Assembly: GCF_011762185.1 (NCBI RefSeq)
Contig: NZ_JAASQJ010000003.1
Coordinates: 992,001 to 1,056,000, forward strand
From: Dyadobacter arcticus
Lineage (GTDB): Bacteria > Bacteroidota > Bacteroidia > Cytophagales > Spirosomataceae
Direction: 5' to 3'
DNA: 64,000 nucleotides
Shown here: in pieces, positions 1 through 9,800 of the stretch
Numbering within the stretch: the stretch's first letter is position 1
Layout of the letters: each line of letters starts with the position of its first letter
Notes under the pieces: generated by a model
The model's database searches: none
What the model saw: only the letters and a program-made list of their open reading frames with translations
Told to the model about the DNA's origin: nothing
Translations under genes and position numbers: made by a program

Positions 1-1043
1 GCCTGGCAAATGGTGCCGATTTGAAAAAGGACCTCAATCATGATGGCGCGAATGCATTGCTCATAGCTGTGGCCAATGATAAGAACCTTGCGCTAACCAA
101 TTATTTCATCTCAAAAGGCCTCGACTTAAAAAGTACCGATGCTGCGGGTAACAATGCATTCAGCTATGCCGCCCGTGCCGGTAAAATTGATGTATTGAAA
201 ACGCTTTTGGAAAAAGGTGTTCCAGCAAATTCAAACGCAATTTTGATGGCATCACAGGGATCACGCGGTAATGCGAATCCGATTGATTTATACCAATATC
301 TGGAAAGCCTGAGCCTGAAACCGACTGTGATTGGGAAAAACGGAGAAAATGCGTTGCACGCAATCGTTCGCAAACCTAAGCAGGAAGAAATTATCAAGTA
401 TTTTTTGGGTAAGGGTGTTGATGTAAACCAGGCAGATGAAAATGGAAATACCGTCTTTATGAATGCGGCAGCCAGCAATCGTGAAACGGCAACACTTGAC
501 ATTTTGCTTCCTAAGGTAAAGGATATCAATCAGGGTAACGCAAAAGGCGTGAGCGCATTAGCCATGGCCGTCCGCAGCAATTCACCCGAGGTGATCGGTT
601 ACCTGATTGACAAGGGAGCCGATATAAATATGACCGATAAAAATGGTGATAACTTGTCACTTCATCTGGCGCAATCTTACAATGCACAAAAGGCCGATGA
701 TTTTGATGCCAAAGTGAAAGTGCTGCAAGATAAAGGTTTCAAACTAACTGTTCCTGCAAAAAATGGCAACACGATGTACCATGTGGCGGTTGCGAAAAAT
801 GACCTTTCACTGGTCAAGAAACTGGAAGCATATCAAATTGATGTGAATGCCAAAAATAGTGAAGGGATAACTGCTCTGCACAAGGCTGCGATGGTTTCGA
901 AGGATGATAATATGCTGAAATACCTGATATCCATTGGTGCAAAAAAAGACATTGAGACCAACTTCAGAGAAACTGCCTATGACCTGGCAGGCGAGAATGA
1001 AACGCTGTCAAAAAACAATGTTACTGTTAATTTCCTGAAATAA
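1..1043 (+). CDS. Ankyrin-repeat protein, 5' end missing
   Basis: The reading frame is open from the first bases of the window (codons begin at base 3), so the true start lies upstream; the TTG at 21 is inside the protein. The visible 346 residues consist almost entirely of ankyrin repeats of about 33 residues, with repeated cores such as GADINMTDKNGD, GVDVNQADENGNT and QIDVNAKNSEGITALHKAA. Ankyrin repeats bind other proteins; no enzyme domain is seen. The stop is 5 bases before the DUF2271 gene and all three plus-strand genes here are nearly contiguous, so this is an operon with flavin electron-transfer proteins. Whether it is exported cannot be seen because the N-terminus is absent. Family assignment is firm; its role in the locus is inference. 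Confidence 0.85.
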   Translation, partial: LANGADLKKDLNHDGANALLIAVANDKNLALTNYFISKGLDLKSTDAAGNNAFSYAARAGKIDVLKTLLEKGVPANSNAILMASQGSRGNANPIDLYQYLESLSLKPTVIGKNGENALHAIVRKPKQEEIIKYFLGKGVDVNQADENGNTVFMNAAASNRETATLDILLPKVKDINQGNAKGVSALAMAVRSNSPEVIGYLIDKGADINMTDKNGDNLSLHLAQSYNAQKADDFDAKVKVLQDKGFKLTVPAKNGNTMYHVAVAKNDLSLVKKLEAYQIDVNAKNSEGITALHKAAMVSKDDNMLKYLISIGAKKDIETNFRETAYDLAGENETLSKNNVTVNFLK

Positions 1044-1048
1044 ATTTC

Positions 1049-1543
1049 ATGTCCAACTTACTAAAAACGGCGCTAATAATTTTGGGGCTGACATTTGCCG
1101 GCCCTACTGCCACATTCGCTCAAAACACAGGAAACAGCAAATACAAATGCATGATTCAAATGACGAATTACATGGGTGAAGGCGCCTATATCATCATTTC
1201 GCTCATCAACAGTAAAGGCGCGTATGACAAAACATTATATGTACTCGGCCCGGATAAAAAATGGTATAACAGTCTGAAAGAGTGGCATAAATTCAATGCC
1301 AAAAAGCCCGCTAATATCAGCGCCATCACCGGGGCGTCGGTTACAGGAGGCGACCGCAGCGTGAATGTTTTCGAAATTGATAATGCTAAAATCAATGCAG
1401 GATATAAAATCCGGTTTGAAAGCGCGGTGGAAGACAAAGATTACCATGTAAAAGACCTGGAAATACCTTTGACGACGGAAACACTTTCCGCAAAAAGCGA
1501 GGGTACCGGCTACATCCGCTACGTCCGGTTTAGCCCCAATTAA
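1049..1543 (+). CDS. DUF2271 protein, probable ApbE-flavinylated periplasmic electron carrier
   Basis: 164 residues with a signal peptide ending near ATFAQ (residue 25). The body resembles the DUF2271 family of predicted periplasmic proteins. Residues 94-99 read TGASVT, matching the (S/T)GA(S/T)xT motif in which ApbE attaches FMN to the last Thr (here Thr99). DUF2271 is one of the families reported as ApbE substrates in genome surveys of flavinylation. An ApbE gene lies at 3739-4737 and a transmembrane flavoprotein reductase follows after 6 bases, so the whole chain cytosol > membrane > FMN carrier is present. The final acceptor is not identified; iron reduction is a common proposal for such loci, but no iron gene is visible here. 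Confidence 0.82.
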   Translation: MSNLLKTALIILGLTFAGPTATFAQNTGNSKYKCMIQMTNYMGEGAYIIISLINSKGAYDKTLYVLGPDKKWYNSLKEWHKFNAKKPANISAITGASVTGGDRSVNVFEIDNAKINAGYKIRFESAVEDKDYHVKDLEIPLTTETLSAKSEGTGYIRYVRFSPN

Positions 1544-1549
1544 TGCTTT

Positions 1550-3745
1550 ATGACCATTTCTATATGGAGATATAGCCACCTTGCACTGGCTGTATCTTCT
1601 TTTCTTTTACTGTCCCTCGCTTCTGTAACTGGAATAGTGCTGTCATTCCAGCCATTATCGGAAAAAGTCCTGCCCTATCGCACCAATCATTTCGACGAGA
1701 CCACGCTCGCACAAACACTTCCAACATTAAGAAAGCAATACCCGGAAATCAGCGAACTAGCGGTTGATAAGAACAAATTCGTCAGCATCAAAGGCAGTGA
1801 CACCGACGGTAAGAAGCTCGACGCCTACATCGATCCGCAAACCGGCAAAATTTTAGGTTATCCAACCCCAAAAAGTGCGTTTTTTGAGTGGGTAACTGCA
1901 TTGCATCGTTCACTTTTTATTCATGAAACCGGCCGGTTTTTCATTGGACTGACCTCATTTTTGCTGCTGCTGATCACCGTTTCCGGCACGATGCTGATTA
2001 TCCAGCGGCAGCGGGGATTGAAACGTTTCTTCACCCGCATTGTCCGTGAAAACTTCGCTCAATATTTCCATGTCGTCCTGGGACGCTTGTCGCTTGTCCC
2101 CATATTCATCATTGCATTAAGCGGGACTTACCTGTCGCTGGCGCGTTTTGGATTCATTGAATCTCCCAAAGTGTCATCCGAGGTGGATTTTGACGCAATC
2201 AAAACCGGACCTGCCAAAAATCCGGCTGATTTTGAGATTTTCAAACAGATAAGGCTACCAGAAGTACAGACGGTTGAGTTCCCGTTTTCAGAAGATCCCG
2301 AAGATTACTACACATTGAAACTTCACGACCGGGAGGTTACTGTAAACCAAATAACTGGCGAGATATTGAGGGAGATTAAATCCCCAACTTCTGCATTGCT
2401 CACTGAATTAAGTGGGGATTTGCATACCGGTCGGACGAGCGGCATATGGGCTATAATACTTGCAATCGCTTCGGGCAATATTCTTTTTTTCATTTACTCG
2501 GGTTTTGCGATGACCTTCAAACGCAGAGCTAGTCGGGTAAGAAACAAGTACGGTGCCGATGAAAGTGAATTTATTATTCTCGTTGGTTCTGAAAATGGCA
2601 GTACGTTCGGGTTCGCCAATGCCATTCATCAGCAACTGACTGCGGGAGGAAAATCGGCTTACGTCACCGAACTAAACAATTACAAAGTCTTCCCAAAAGC
2701 ATCGAACATGATTGTGATGACCGCGACTTACGGACTGGGCAACCCGCCAACCAATGCGGCTCATTTTGCAAAAATTTTTGAAAAGCACAAACAGCCTAAT
2801 CCTGTCCGCTTCTCGGTGGTAGGCTTTGGATCGCACAGCTATCCTGACTTTTGTAAATTCGCTTTTGAAGTCGATAATGTATTTGCCAGGCAGGATTGGG
2901 CTATTCCAATGCTCGAAATCCATACTGTTAATGATAAATCCCCCGACGAATTCAGTCAATGGGCTGCTAGCTGGTCGCAGCTGGCAGGAGTCGCACTGTC
3001 CATTTCACCCAGTTTGCTCATAACGCGGCACGAGAGTCTGCAGGAATTGACTGTGATTGACAAAACAGAGATTACCAGCTCAGGCGAGTCTTTCCTAATC
3101 AGTTTGCGCCCAAAACGCCGCTCGAACTTTACTTCTGGCGATCTTCTGGCGATTTACCCAGCAAACGATCATCGGGAACGGCTTTATTCTATTGGAAAAA
3201 TCGGGACAGACATTCAATTGAGTATAAAACTGCATGCGCAGGGTCAGGGTTCAAGTTATTTAAATCGTCAGGATTCAGGTAACACCATCAGCGCACGCAT
3301 TGTGAGCAACGGACATTTCCATTTTCCGGAAAAGGCAAATTCAGTTATCATGATTTCTAACGGAACAGGCATTGCGCCATTCCTAGGAATGATCGACCAG
3401 CAAACGGCAAATGCACAATGTCATTTGTACTGCGGTTTTCGCGATCAGAAGTCATTTGCGCTTTACAATGCTGCCGTTCAAAAGAATTTGGAAAAGAAAA
3501 AATTAAAAAGCTTGCACATAGCATATTCACGGGATGGAGAGAAGCAATACGTGAAAGACCTGCTTACAAAGGATGAAGCTTTTGTGGCGGATACTCTAAA
3601 AAATAACGGCGTTATCATGCTTTGCGGATCCCTTTCGATGCAAAACAACGTGGTCGCGTTACTGGATCACATTTGTCAGACCCGGCTGGGTAAAAGCGTA
3701 AGCTTTTATCAATCCCACGGCCAGGTCCTTATGGATTGTTATTGA
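1550..3745 (+). CDS. PepSY membrane protein fused to flavodoxin and FAD/NAD(P)H reductase domains
   Basis: 731 residues. An N-terminal membrane helix (about residues 8-30), a PepSY-type periplasmic segment, and three further helices (about 125-150, 173-200 and 295-320) form a PepSY-associated membrane part. A flavodoxin domain begins near residue 340 (ILVGSENGSTFGFANAI), followed by a ferredoxin-NADP reductase-like module: FAD-binding RLYSIGK near 540, nucleotide-binding GTGIAPFLGM near 604 and a C-terminal LCGS segment near 687. This is the layout of sulfite-reductase-type flavoproteins anchored in the membrane; it should carry electrons from cytosolic NAD(P)H to the periplasm. The partner is probably the DUF2271 protein 6 bases upstream. 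The 3' end overlaps the convergent ApbE gene by 7 bases. Confidence 0.85.
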   Translation: MTISIWRYSHLALAVSSFLLLSLASVTGIVLSFQPLSEKVLPYRTNHFDETTLAQTLPTLRKQYPEISELAVDKNKFVSIKGSDTDGKKLDAYIDPQTGKILGYPTPKSAFFEWVTALHRSLFIHETGRFFIGLTSFLLLLITVSGTMLIIQRQRGLKRFFTRIVRENFAQYFHVVLGRLSLVPIFIIALSGTYLSLARFGFIESPKVSSEVDFDAIKTGPAKNPADFEIFKQIRLPEVQTVEFPFSEDPEDYYTLKLHDREVTVNQITGEILREIKSPTSALLTELSGDLHTGRTSGIWAIILAIASGNILFFIYSGFAMTFKRRASRVRNKYGADESEFIILVGSENGSTFGFANAIHQQLTAGGKSAYVTELNNYKVFPKASNMIVMTATYGLGNPPTNAAHFAKIFEKHKQPNPVRFSVVGFGSHSYPDFCKFAFEVDNVFARQDWAIPMLEIHTVNDKSPDEFSQWAASWSQLAGVALSISPSLLITRHESLQELTVIDKTEITSSGESFLISLRPKRRSNFTSGDLLAIYPANDHRERLYSIGKIGTDIQLSIKLHAQGQGSSYLNRQDSGNTISARIVSNGHFHFPEKANSVIMISNGTGIAPFLGMIDQQTANAQCHLYCGFRDQKSFALYNAAVQKNLEKKKLKSLHIAYSRDGEKQYVKDLLTKDEAFVADTLKNNGVIMLCGSLSMQNNVVALLDHICQTRLGKSVSFYQSHGQVLMDCY

Positions 3746-4737
3746 GATTTGTATTTTGTAATATCGAAATTTCTGGAAGTAAAAACTTTGCCGTCGTCTG
3801 TAATCATGACGCAGCTGAACTCCGGAAAACGGTTAATCAATTTAAGTCCTGCCTCTTCGCCCAAAACCATTATCGAAGTGCTGAAACCATTGGCCTTTTC
3901 GGCACTTGGACCAAAAACGGTCACACTGGTAACTCCCGTAGCTGGATATCCAGTCGCGGGATTGATAATGTGGGAATAGCGTTTTCCGTTGAAAGTCACA
4001 TACTTCTCATAACTTCCCGAAGTTACGACCGCGCCCTGGCGTAACGGTACCACCGCAAAAAGTTCGCCCTGATGAACCGGATCATTGATGCCAATGATCC
4101 AGTCGCTACCGTCCGGCTGCATCCCCCAGGCACTCATGTCTCCCGAACCGTTTACTATACCCGAATTAATCCCCTTTTTCAACATCATTTCACGACATTG
4201 ATCGGCCGCATAACCTTCCCCCAAGGCCCCAAAACCAATCTTCATTCCTATCATTTTCAGGAAAATGGTTGAATGTTCTTTGTCCAGGATAATATTTTGG
4301 TAGCCTACCTTTTCAACGGATTTCCTGATAGCTGCGGCTGTTGGCATCTTAGTCATGGAACCATCGAACTTCCAGATCCGATCCATCGCCGCAAAGCTAA
4401 TGTCGAAGGCACCGTTGGTAAGCTTCGAAAGTGCAATAGCCCTTGCTGTAAGTTCAAAAACTTCCTGATCAACCTTGATTGGGCGAATTCCTGCATTTGC
4501 ATTTACCTGCGAAACCTGGGAAGCGGGAATCCAGTCGGATATCAGATTTTCTATCCTGGTAATTTCTGCAATCACAGTATCAATGTTCATTTCCGCCGCC
4601 AACGAATCCTTTGCCACAATGGTAATGTCGAACCGTCCGCCCATCAGCATGGTAGTACGTTTTCGCACAACCTGGGCATGGGAAGCGAGACAAAAGAAGA
4701 TGAGAAGCATCGAGAAATAGTATTTCATCTCATTCAT
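3739..4737 (-). CDS. apbE: FAD:protein FMN transferase (ApbE)
   Basis: 332 residues with an export signal (MNEMKYYFSMLLIFFCLASHAQ is trimmed at about residue 22). ApbE family landmarks are in order: MGGRFDI near 32, a GALGEGYAAD segment corresponding to the usual GG(I/L)xKGYAxD, GSGDMSAWG, TSGSYEKYV, and SHIINPATGYPATG. The enzyme transfers FMN from FAD to a Thr of an exported protein, using Mg2+. The canonical Lys of the KGY motif is Glu here (LGEGY), a deviation to note. It lies tail-to-tail with the reductase gene, so it is transcribed separately from its likely substrate, the DUF2271 protein. Alternative start Met4 (4728) would also keep the signal peptide. Confidence 0.92.
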   Translation of the reverse strand: MNEMKYYFSMLLIFFCLASHAQVVRKRTTMLMGGRFDITIVAKDSLAAEMNIDTVIAEITRIENLISDWIPASQVSQVNANAGIRPIKVDQEVFELTARAIALSKLTNGAFDISFAAMDRIWKFDGSMTKMPTAAAIRKSVEKVGYQNIILDKEHSTIFLKMIGMKIGFGALGEGYAADQCREMMLKKGINSGIVNGSGDMSAWGMQPDGSDWIIGINDPVHQGELFAVVPLRQGAVVTSGSYEKYVTFNGKRYSHIINPATGYPATGVTSVTVFGPSAEKANGFSTSIMVLGEEAGLKLINRFPEFSCVMITDDGKVFTSRNFDITKYKSQ

Positions 4738-4823
4738 TCAGGAACTAAATATGTTTCATAATATGAAATTGTATTTCAAATATTGGAATTTTTACTGACA
4801 TTTGTTTCGTAACACACACTTAA

Positions 4824-4942
4824 ATGGTTATCATTTCCAAGCGAGCGATTAATGTATTTGCTGAAACTGAGCCGCGAGCAACCGATGCGCTTCTGCAGAA
4901 TATGATAGAGTAGATGCAACACAAATTACTTTCAGGGGCTAG
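4824..4942 (+). pseudogene. higB: HigB toxin relic with internal deletion
   Basis: Reading from ATG 4824 gives MVIISKRAINVFAETEPR and then DALL, which matches the N-terminus of HigB mRNA interferases (typically M-x-(I/V)-I-S-(K/R)-x-A-L). In the next frame, from 4895 to the TAG at 4940, one reads AEYDRVDATQITFRG, which matches the family's C-terminus (THAEYDKID...). A HigB is usually about 95-100 residues; here about 24 N-terminal and 15 C-terminal residues are joined out of frame, so roughly 55 codons of the core are deleted. The first frame stops at 4911. The relic ends 3 bases before higA, the normal higBA order. This was read by eye and is not covered by any long open frame. Confidence 0.75.
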
Positions 4943-4945
4943 GCT

Positions 4946-5323
4946 ATGGAAAACGACAAACTCAGTTACTCAAACGAAGGAGAATACGAAATCGCAATGA
5001 AAGAAATACTTGCCCTGATGAACAAGGGGGAGGGAAATCTTTCAAAAAATGAAGTTTGGAAGCTTCAAAAAATGGCTGTTGCTGCGGAAGAATTTGAGGA
5101 TATCCACTACCCGTTGCCAAAACCCAAAACCATCCCCGAAATGGTTGAATTAAAGCGCTTTCAACTCAAATTAACCCAAACGGCATTGGCTGAGATGCTT
5201 GGATTGGGAACGCCAAAACTTTCTCAGATCCTCAATGGAAAACGTGAGCCGGATGTTCCTTTCCTGAAAGCAGTTTATCAGAAATTAGGTGTGGATCCGG
5301 GGTTTTTGCTTGATAATGCCTGA
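4946..5323 (+). CDS. higA: HigA-type antitoxin / XRE-family DNA-binding protein
   Basis: 125 residues. The N-terminal half is the variable antitoxin part with an EYEIAMKEILALM segment and a YPLPKPKTIPEMVELK linker; the C-terminal half is a HTH_3 domain (about residues 65-120: QTALAEMLGLGTPKLSQILNG, KRE). HigA binds and neutralises HigB and represses its own operon. The toxin gene directly upstream is reduced to a relic, so this antitoxin has no partner in the window. It may persist as a regulator or as protection against an incoming HigB; both are inference. Confidence 0.82.
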   Translation: MENDKLSYSNEGEYEIAMKEILALMNKGEGNLSKNEVWKLQKMAVAAEEFEDIHYPLPKPKTIPEMVELKRFQLKLTQTALAEMLGLGTPKLSQILNGKREPDVPFLKAVYQKLGVDPGFLLDNA

Positions 5324-5412
5324 ATTTCAACGGTCGGCGTACTTATCCTCTATTTCATTCTTATTTTGCGGAATGAGAAAAACCTTTACTATCAGCCAGG
5401 TAACTGAACTTC

Positions 5413-6447
5413 TCATGGCATTTTCGGTACTTCCCAAACAGTGAATATCTGGTCGTTGATTAATTTTTCAACCTTCCCATCGGGGCCTTTGACGAAATTT
5501 AGTTTCCAATTCATGATCCTTACAAATAACTGGGTTTCAGAGGTTGCACCGAGTTCCCATTTATCCTGGCCGGGAAGCTGAAGGTAGAGTTTCCCGGCGT
5601 TACGGCTAACGGTCAGGTGCCATTTCGCATCGCCGTAGTGGCCGATTAGCAGGTCACTTTGCGCATTGTCAAGGTTCACTTCGGGTAGACGCTCCACCAA
5701 TGGCGTGATGGCATTATACCAAAACCGGTGCCACACAGGCGAGCCCCAGCCAAAGGTAATGCCTGCCTGCACAACGCAGATTAGCAAAGTGCCAAGCAAC
5801 GTCATTCTATGAATGCGCCTCACGCTAATCCAATCGTAAATAAATAAGGGGATCAGGAGTAAATCCAGATAGAGAAACCTGATAAATATCGCGTATTGCA
5901 ATCCTGGCAGAAAGCGGATCCGGTCCACCGCAGCCTGCAAAATGATTACAGTTGCCAGAAGAAGCAACCGCTTATGAGCCCCGATATTCTTTTTGCGCAC
6001 CCACATACCCCAGGTAAAGAAAATCCCGAAAAGCACCAGGCCCTGTAATTGAATAAAAAGGATATCAAACTGTCCGTCGGCCTCCGGTGGGTTGTTGACA
6101 ATTAATGCACGAACTGTAATAATGACCAGAGAAATCCAGACCAAAATGCCAAATATGAAACCTATTTGGCCGAGTTGCCTATGACGTTTTACATTATCAT
6201 TTGCTATCAGCAGACTTTGCGCCAGAAAAATTCCCAGCCAAGCGGTCATAATGACTCCATGTACATGCAAAAACCAATGTACTTTAATCTGCCCACTTGC
6301 GATCATCTGATAATCAGGGACAAATCCCAGCATAACCAGGATTGGGAACACAATGGCCATGGCAACGAAAAAGTAGCGGCCCGTCCTTTTTTTCGTTAAA
6401 AGTCTATCCATCCCTGAATGAATGTTTTCGTTTGGAGCGTCTATCAT
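5413..6447 (-). CDS. Six-helix membrane protein (DUF2306-like) with C-terminal soluble domain
   Basis: 344 residues. About six to seven membrane helices span residues 25-245, including a HWFLHVHGVIMTAWLGIFL segment and RHRQLGQIGF after the second helix; this His-rich W/H/G pattern resembles DUF2306-like membrane proteins, but I do not recognise a firm family. The last 90 residues form a soluble part (GKLYLQLPGQDKWELGATSE, then FVKGPDGKVEKL) resembling the small beta domain (DUF3471-type) found at the end of beta-lactamase-like proteins. The start codon overlaps the stop of a 56-residue membrane peptide (ATGA, 6444-6447), so the two are translationally coupled. Function unknown. Confidence 0.7.
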   Translation of the reverse strand: MIDAPNENIHSGMDRLLTKKRTGRYFFVAMAIVFPILVMLGFVPDYQMIASGQIKVHWFLHVHGVIMTAWLGIFLAQSLLIANDNVKRHRQLGQIGFIFGILVWISLVIITVRALIVNNPPEADGQFDILFIQLQGLVLFGIFFTWGMWVRKKNIGAHKRLLLLATVIILQAAVDRIRFLPGLQYAIFIRFLYLDLLLIPLFIYDWISVRRIHRMTLLGTLLICVVQAGITFGWGSPVWHRFWYNAITPLVERLPEVNLDNAQSDLLIGHYGDAKWHLTVSRNAGKLYLQLPGQDKWELGATSETQLFVRIMNWKLNFVKGPDGKVEKLINDQIFTVWEVPKMP

Positions 6448-6614
6448 GACTTTGGAAATGTGGTTACATCAATTTTGGAAAGGATATACATTAAATATTG
6501 CATGACACTGTCGAACGAGAACCAGCAGATGGCCAGGAAAACGATCCAGTAGATACAGCTCAGGATGAGCAGGAGCGGCTTTTCATCTAATAAGGAAAGC
6601 ATGTAGGTTTTCAT
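6444..6614 (-). CDS. Small membrane peptide, 56 residues
   Basis: Reading from ATG at 6614 to TGA at 6444 gives 56 residues beginning MKTYMLSLLDEKPLL, then one strongly hydrophobic segment (about residues 14-33: LLLILSCIYWIVFLAICWF) and a short tail ending TTFPKS. The stop codon overlaps the start of the next membrane protein gene in the ATGA arrangement, a strong sign that it is translated. It could be a small subunit or assembly factor of the downstream protein. No family is recognised. Confidence 0.65.
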   Translation of the reverse strand: MKTYMLSLLDEKPLLLILSCIYWIVFLAICWFSFDSVMQYLMYILSKIDVTTFPKS

Positions 6615-6818
6615 TGGATTTCGGATGGTTGAGTTGTTGGAAAACTTTCAACCAAAAGTAAATAGGCTGATCAGGCAGGGGTTAACACGATCAGCCCTCA
6701 ATGTAACAATCTCGTAACCCTCAAATAGCAGGAAATTTTCCAAATGCTAGCCTTGTAACGCTCGTAACAAAAGCTGTAACAGTGGTAACCGATGGTAGTT
6801 ATACGTGGATAAAAAGCG

Positions 6819-9800
6819 CTACTTATGAGCACGGTCCAGTTCTGCGACAAATGCAGACGGCGACTTGCCGTATTGCTCCTGAAAACATTTAGAGAAGTAA
6901 GAATGCGAAGCAAACCCGACTTGATCGGCGATCTGGGATACCGTACCGCTGTTCGCAGATAGCAATTGCGCAGCGCGTTGCAGTCGGACGGTTCGGATGA
7001 AATCGCTGGGTGACTGGCCGGTCAAAGCTTGCAGTTTGCGGTACAATTGCATCCGGCTCATACCAATCTCTCTGCCAAAAACCTCGACACTGAAATGCTC
7101 CTCGGCCATATACCGCTCGATAATCGCCATGGTACGGTTCAGAAACTGCTCATCGGTAGAAGTAATGGCAATATTGCTGGGCTGGAGTGTGACCTGCCGA
7201 GTATATCGTTCTTTGAGTTGTCGGCGTCCTTCTATGAGGTTATGAACCCGGGTCAGCAGCTCTTTTACTTCGAATGGTTTAGTCAGGTAATCATCAGCGC
7301 CTGTTTGCAGGCCGTGCAATTTATTTTCACCCGAAGCTTTCGCAGTAAGCAGAATTATAGGAATGTGGCTGGTTTTTTCGTTGGTTTTCAGACGTCTGCA
7401 AAATTCAATTCCGTCCATCTTAGGCATCATAATGTCGGATATAACCAGATCGGGAATGTGCTCCTGCGCCAACGAATAACCTTCCATGCCATGGATCGCC
7501 TTCAATATCCGATAGGCCGAATGCTGCGTAAGCGACTGGCAAATGAAATTGCGCAGGTCCGCATTGTCCTCCACGACCAACACTAGCGGCGCATCCGGGT
7601 TTGCATTTCCGCTCACTTGTTGATTTTCCTGCAATGCGAGCGGCTCATATATATCCGAGATGGATGAAACCTCTTGTGAAACCGGGTTAAAGAATGCTTG
7701 CTGTTGCCCGAGCTGGCCAGGGTGTAATAACTCCAACGGCATAGATACCACAAACTGACTTCCCTGACCTGCTGAACTTAATGCGGCAATGGTGCCCCCC
7801 TGAAGTTCCACCAATTCCCGTGTAAGCGCCAGACCAATGCCAGACCCTTCCTGCTCACGGGCAAGAGAATGGTCAACCTGATGGAAACGGTCAAAAATTC
7901 GTTCGAGTTGATCGGGCGGAATGCCTGTTCCGCTGTCTGTAACTTTTAATTCGGCCGATACAAATGGTTTTTCGCCTGGCTTCTTCTGTATTTCCGGAAC
8001 CGGGGCCAATAGCATTGATAAGGAAACCTGGCCATTGTCGGGCGTGAATTTGAAGGCGTTGGAAAGCAGATTATTGAGAATTTTTTCCAGCTTATCTGCG
8101 TCGAAGCTCAGCCAAAGGCTTCCCTCGGGAGCGGTGACCTGAAAAGCGATCCCACGGTTCTCGGCAATAGCGGAAAAAGAACTGGCAATGCGATGTACAA
8201 GATGAATGAGGTCGCCCGGCTGCGTTTTTAGCTGCATCTTCCCTGCGTCCAGTTTCGACAGGTCCAGCAATTGATTGACCAAATGTAACAACCGCCTTCC
8301 ATTCGTTCGCATACTCCTAAATGGTTGGGCATAGGGATCATCATCAGGCATATTGCTAAGCCAATGCTCCAACGGACTAAGAATGAGGGTTAAGGGCGTG
8401 CGAAACTCATGGGTAACATTGGCGAAGAAATCGGATTTAAGGCGGTCCATTTCGAGCAACTGCTGCGCTTTCATTTCCCTGATGTTGAATGCACTTTTTG
8501 CACGTTCACGACGAAGTAAAACCTGCCAGCCACCAAAGAAAAGCCCTGCCAGCATAAGAACATAAACAGCAAAAGCCCAACCAGTACGCCACCAGGGCGG
8601 TGAAATAAATATCATAATGGACTTTTCAACCCAAATCCCATCACTGTTAGCAGCTCTTACGCGAAGTTTAAATTTTCCCGGCGGAACATTGAAATAATTG
8701 GCAGTACGTTCGGCACTCACCGGACGCCATTCCAGATCGTAATTTTCCAGTTTGTAAGTGTATAAATGAAGTTCAGGATGCCGGAAATCGATGGCTGCAA
8801 AGTCGATGGAGAAAACGTTCTGGTTATAGGCCAGCTCCACGGATTTCGCAGGAAGCGTGATCAGTTGATTATGAACCCGGAACGCAGAAAAGTGGAGTAA
8901 CGGTGTGATCGGGTGGTGTTTCAAAAGCACTTTCGGTTGAAAATGAAAGTACTTTTCCATACTTCCAAAATAAATGCTGCCGTCACGCCTTTTATAACTT
9001 CCTCCAAAAAAGAAATCTTCACCGGGCGAAATGCCGTAATTGGCTCCAAACCAGCGCATAGATCGCCGGTTAGCACTAATTGCTGCAATACCATTAGGCA
9101 TTGCAGCCCACAAATTGCCTTCATTATCCTCGACAATTGATCTGACGAAAGAAAGTTGTTTGCCCGAGCCAGGATCAATAAAAGGTACGAAAACGCCACG
9201 CTTACGGTCGTACCGGTGCAGTCCGAGGCTGGAAGCCACCCAAAGTGTGGCGGATGCATCTTCTACCAGTTCAGTAACAATACTCCACGCTAGAAAATGT
9301 TTAAACTTTCCGGTTGCACGATCCATCAGGTTCAGCCCACCGCCATTTGTTCCCACCCAAAAGGCGCCCGCATGGTCTTCTTTGACTACAAGGATATAAT
9401 CATTACGAAGAGAAGTGGTATCCCGCTCCTGGTGGCGATAATGTATGAATTTTCCGGTTTTAGTGTCCAGTTTATCCAGTCCCCCTGCTGTCAATACCCA
9501 ATTTGCTCCGCTGCGGTCCTGGTAAAAGCCAGCTGCTTCTCCGGGGCTGATGCTGGCCATGTTTAATGAGTCGTGGAGATAGTGAGTAAACTTACCGTTT
9601 GTTAGCTGATATTGATATAATCCATTATTCCAGGTTGAAATCCAGCGATTTCCTTGCCTGTCCGAATTTAGCCGTGTCACATGATCGGTCAAAAGGCCGG
9701 TTTGCCTGGCAGCTTCCCCTAGCCATTTTCCCGCTTCTTTTGTAACAGGATCGGCTGCTGTTAATCCCACAATCGTCCCGATCCAAAGCGTACCCGAAGT

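Noticed and set aside
5324..5412. Hairpin-like TTTCATTC/GAATGAGA between higA and the membrane protein gene
   Set aside because: Imperfect stem without a T-run in either direction, so not called a terminator.
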